DNA of 64,000 nucleotides, from positions 682,001-746,000 of the forward strand of contig NZ_JACGFN010000002.1 in NCBI RefSeq assembly GCF_016950255.1, written 5' to 3'. Made by a program: the position numbers and the translations under genes. The notes under the pieces are model-generated. The model searched no databases, had not been told where the DNA came from, and saw only the letters and a program-made list of their open reading frames with translations. The DNA comes from Pectobacterium brasiliense (GTDB taxonomy: Bacteria; Pseudomonadota; Gammaproteobacteria; Enterobacterales; Enterobacteriaceae). This document shows positions 62,203 to 64,000 of this stretch, one piece after another; position 1 is the stretch's first letter; each line of letters begins with the position of its first letter.

Positions 62203-63885
62203 ATGATGTGGCAACGACGCGCGCTGGAACTTAATACGCAGGATATTTGGCACTGGCAACAGGTCATCTCGGTCGTCGATTACGCCCGTGAACAGGGTTT
62301 CAATACGCTGGTGCTGGGGGCGGCGGATTTACTGGATAAGCTGGTGACGCCAGAAGCCTACAATAACGCGCGTTTTGACGATCGCATCAGCAGCCAGCAG
62401 CGTTCCCGCTGTGTTTACCTGAATCAGGTCGCGGCGCACTGCCGTGAACAGGGACTAGCGTTATATCTGCAATGCAAAGAGCTGTCCTTTCCCACAGATT
62501 TACTGCTCCATCACCCGGAATTACTGGACGACAAACATAGCCTCCGCATGGATACCGATTTTTGGTGCGACTACCTTGCCGCCAAAGTCGAACTGCTGAT
62601 GCAGCAGATCCCGAGGCTGAGCGGCCTGCTGCTGGCGATCTCCAACAGCGATAGCCTGCTGCGCTTTTCTGCCCCTTCCGGCGATGCGATCAACGGTGTC
62701 GCTCCCGTTACCACGCTCTGGCCGACCAACGCCGACAGCGAGCAGATCTATCATCGCCTATTTTCCGCCGTTGCCCGCGTGATGCACTACCACCAGCGTC
62801 ATCTGGTATTACGTGCGTTTCCCGCCAGCCATCAGGATATCGGTAATGTCCTGAACGCCATTCGCACGCTGCCCGAATCGGTCTCCGTCGCCATTAAAGT
62901 CACTCCAGAACGCTTCTGGCCGGAGTTTCCCAATAACCCCGCGCTGCTGGACATCAGCGGGCGTGAAGTCTGGGTTGAGCTGGATCTGGCTGGCGAAGAA
63001 GTCGGCTGGGGCAATCTCCCCTTCCTGCGCTACACCGAGGTGCAGGGGCGGCTGCTGTGGTGCCGGGAGAAAAATCCCGCGATTGTCAGCGCACTATGCC
63101 GCATCAGTTGGGAAGGGGTGGATAATCACAGCGTGATCGGCACGCTCAGCGAATTTACGTTATTTGCCTGTTCGCGACTCCTGACTAACCAGACCGCAGC
63201 GGCAAATGAAAGCACGCTGTTCGCACAGTGGCTCATGACGCGCTACCAATGGCAGCCGGACGATACTGTGCTGCATGCGATGCTCGCCTTGTTGGAGCAG
63301 GCTCATCAAGCCATTTCTCTGTCGCTGTATGCGCGTCACCACGTTTTCCATCGCCACAGTCTGCTACCGACCAGCTTTGGTCAGGCGATCTGGAGCCTGT
63401 ACGGTCAGCTCAATCGCAACCACTGGCTACCGGGTTCCGGTCAGGATATTACGTTCGATCCGCAGCATGCAGAGCTGGCTTCACAGAATCTCTATCACAT
63501 TGCGAAAGAGAAAGACGCCGCCTGGCAGCTGGCGGAACAGTGCCAGCAGGCCGCACTGCAATTCTCCCGCGAACACGCGATGCCGGACGCGCTCAGACAG
63601 CGCTGGCAGCAGGAATGGCGCGGGCTGACGCTGTATTGCCGCGCCTTTGTTCACGCGCAGAAAGCCTTCTTTACGCTGCACTACTGCAAACAGGTGGAGA
63701 ACAACTGGACGCTGCGGGAAATCGCCAAAACCAATATTCAGACGCTGTACGGGATTGGGCATGAAATGGAGGATTTCTGCCTGCAACACCGGGATTACCC
63801 GGTGAGCCTGCATGTGATGTTTGATGCCGGGCGTCCACGCGCGTTAGCCGATAGCCTGCAACAGCAGTTGGCTGAACTCACGTAA
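62203..63885 (+). CDS. Uncharacterised 560-residue protein, possibly GH67-like
   Basis: Not confidently recognised. The protein is soluble with no signal peptide. Its first ~330 residues read like a TIM barrel: VVDYAREQGFNTLVL, the YLNQVAAHCREQGLALYLQ strand-helix unit, RLSGLLLAISNSD, HLVLRAFPAS and VWVELDLAGEEVGWG. Order and spacing recall family 67 alpha-glucuronidases, including a helical C-terminal part (about 380-560), but the KxDSEG segment holding the general acid in that family appears here as LAISNSDS without the Glu. A glycosidase or a non-enzymatic derivative is possible. ATG 62203 follows a GGGAGAAAA site; a second ATG adjoins it. Confidence 0.6.
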   Translation: MMWQRRALELNTQDIWHWQQVISVVDYAREQGFNTLVLGAADLLDKLVTPEAYNNARFDDRISSQQRSRCVYLNQVAAHCREQGLALYLQCKELSFPTDLLLHHPELLDDKHSLRMDTDFWCDYLAAKVELLMQQIPRLSGLLLAISNSDSLLRFSAPSGDAINGVAPVTTLWPTNADSEQIYHRLFSAVARVMHYHQRHLVLRAFPASHQDIGNVLNAIRTLPESVSVAIKVTPERFWPEFPNNPALLDISGREVWVELDLAGEEVGWGNLPFLRYTEVQGRLLWCREKNPAIVSALCRISWEGVDNHSVIGTLSEFTLFACSRLLTNQTAAANESTLFAQWLMTRYQWQPDDTVLHAMLALLEQAHQAISLSLYARHHVFHRHSLLPTSFGQAIWSLYGQLNRNHWLPGSGQDITFDPQHAELASQNLYHIAKEKDAAWQLAEQCQQAALQFSREHAMPDALRQRWQQEWRGLTLYCRAFVHAQKAFFTLHYCKQVENNWTLREIAKTNIQTLYGIGHEMEDFCLQHRDYPVSLHVMFDAGRPRALADSLQQQLAELT

Positions 63886-64000
63886 CGCACCGGCAATCCC
63901 TACATTAATCAATAACGAACGTAATCAGTAACAAACATAATCAATGACGATCTGAGTCAGTCGCTTGCTAGCGAATCACCCGTTTCAGAATGCGATCGCC
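63886..64000. other. Right-edge non-coding tail
   Basis: No gene start is visible in the last 115 bases. Short repeats of aatcaataacgaacgtaatcagtaac type occur at 63909-63945. Confidence 0.35.

Overview
The window reads as chromosome from a soft-rot enterobacterium, most likely Pectobacterium or a close relative. This is an inference from protein similarity to E. coli/Salmonella families, moderate GC content, and gene order that follows E. coli in blocks joined in a non-E. coli arrangement. Nearly every gene is an intact housekeeping gene. The accessory material is concentrated between cysG and cysH, between ftsB and ygbE, and at the right end.

Layout. (1) 1-3.9 kb: osmoprotectant importer proVWX with a recognisable proU promoter. 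(2) 3.9-11.5 kb: exported beta-propeller lactonase, intact YgaY-type MFS protein, ygaZH exporter, and the mprA-emrA-emrB multidrug efflux operon with a palindrome over the mprA promoter. (3) 11.6-21.7 kb: nupC-like transporter, DUF3574 lipoprotein, yfiF, trxC, tapT, pka, pssA, kgtP. (4) 21.9-27.8 kb: one complete rRNA operon on the minus strand: P1, P2, 16S, tRNA-Glu, 23S, 5S, tRNA-Thr, 5S. Its tail lies beside kgtP (the E. coli rrnG neighbour) and its head beside gmhB (the E. coli rrnH neighbour), which suggests recombination between rrn operons in one of the two lineages. (5) 27.8-34.2 kb: gmhB, the MetJ-type-controlled methionine importer metNIQ, rcsF, trmO, proS. (6) 34.3-40.3 kb: rpoS, nlpD, pcm, truD, ispF, ispD, ftsB. 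The gene normally between truD and pcm, surE, is reduced to a 147-bp remnant with both overlap junctions preserved.

(7) 40.5-43.0 kb: a polar amino-acid ABC importer with a possible ArgR-type operator, inserted between ftsB and ygbE. (8) 43.0-47.9 kb: the sulfate-activation operon, transcribed cysG-cysD-cysN-cysC-ygbE. (9) 48.3-54.4 kb: a small catabolic cluster: EutE-type acylating acetaldehyde dehydrogenase, EutR-type AraC regulator, AdhP alcohol dehydrogenase and a full-length Pta. Together these could take ethanol or acetaldehyde to acetyl-CoA and acetyl phosphate. No ethanolamine lyase or microcompartment shell gene is present, and the EutE-like enzyme lacks the usual N-terminal encapsulation peptide. 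(10) 54.4-58.7 kb: cysJIH. (11) 59.0-63.9 kb: a PilZ plus degenerate HD-GYP protein, a stand-alone EAL protein behind a very AT-rich repeat-bearing region, and an uncharacterised 560-residue protein that may be a distant alpha-glucuronidase relative.

Functionally, sulfate activation, siroheme synthesis and sulfite reduction flank the acetaldehyde cluster, and the right end looks like a cyclic-di-GMP island. The strongest candidates for something undescribed are the stripped-down eut-like cluster, the surE remnant, and the PilZ/HD-GYP-EAL pair. Only sequence reading was possible: no homology searches were run, and family assignments rest on recognised motifs and remembered family sequences.
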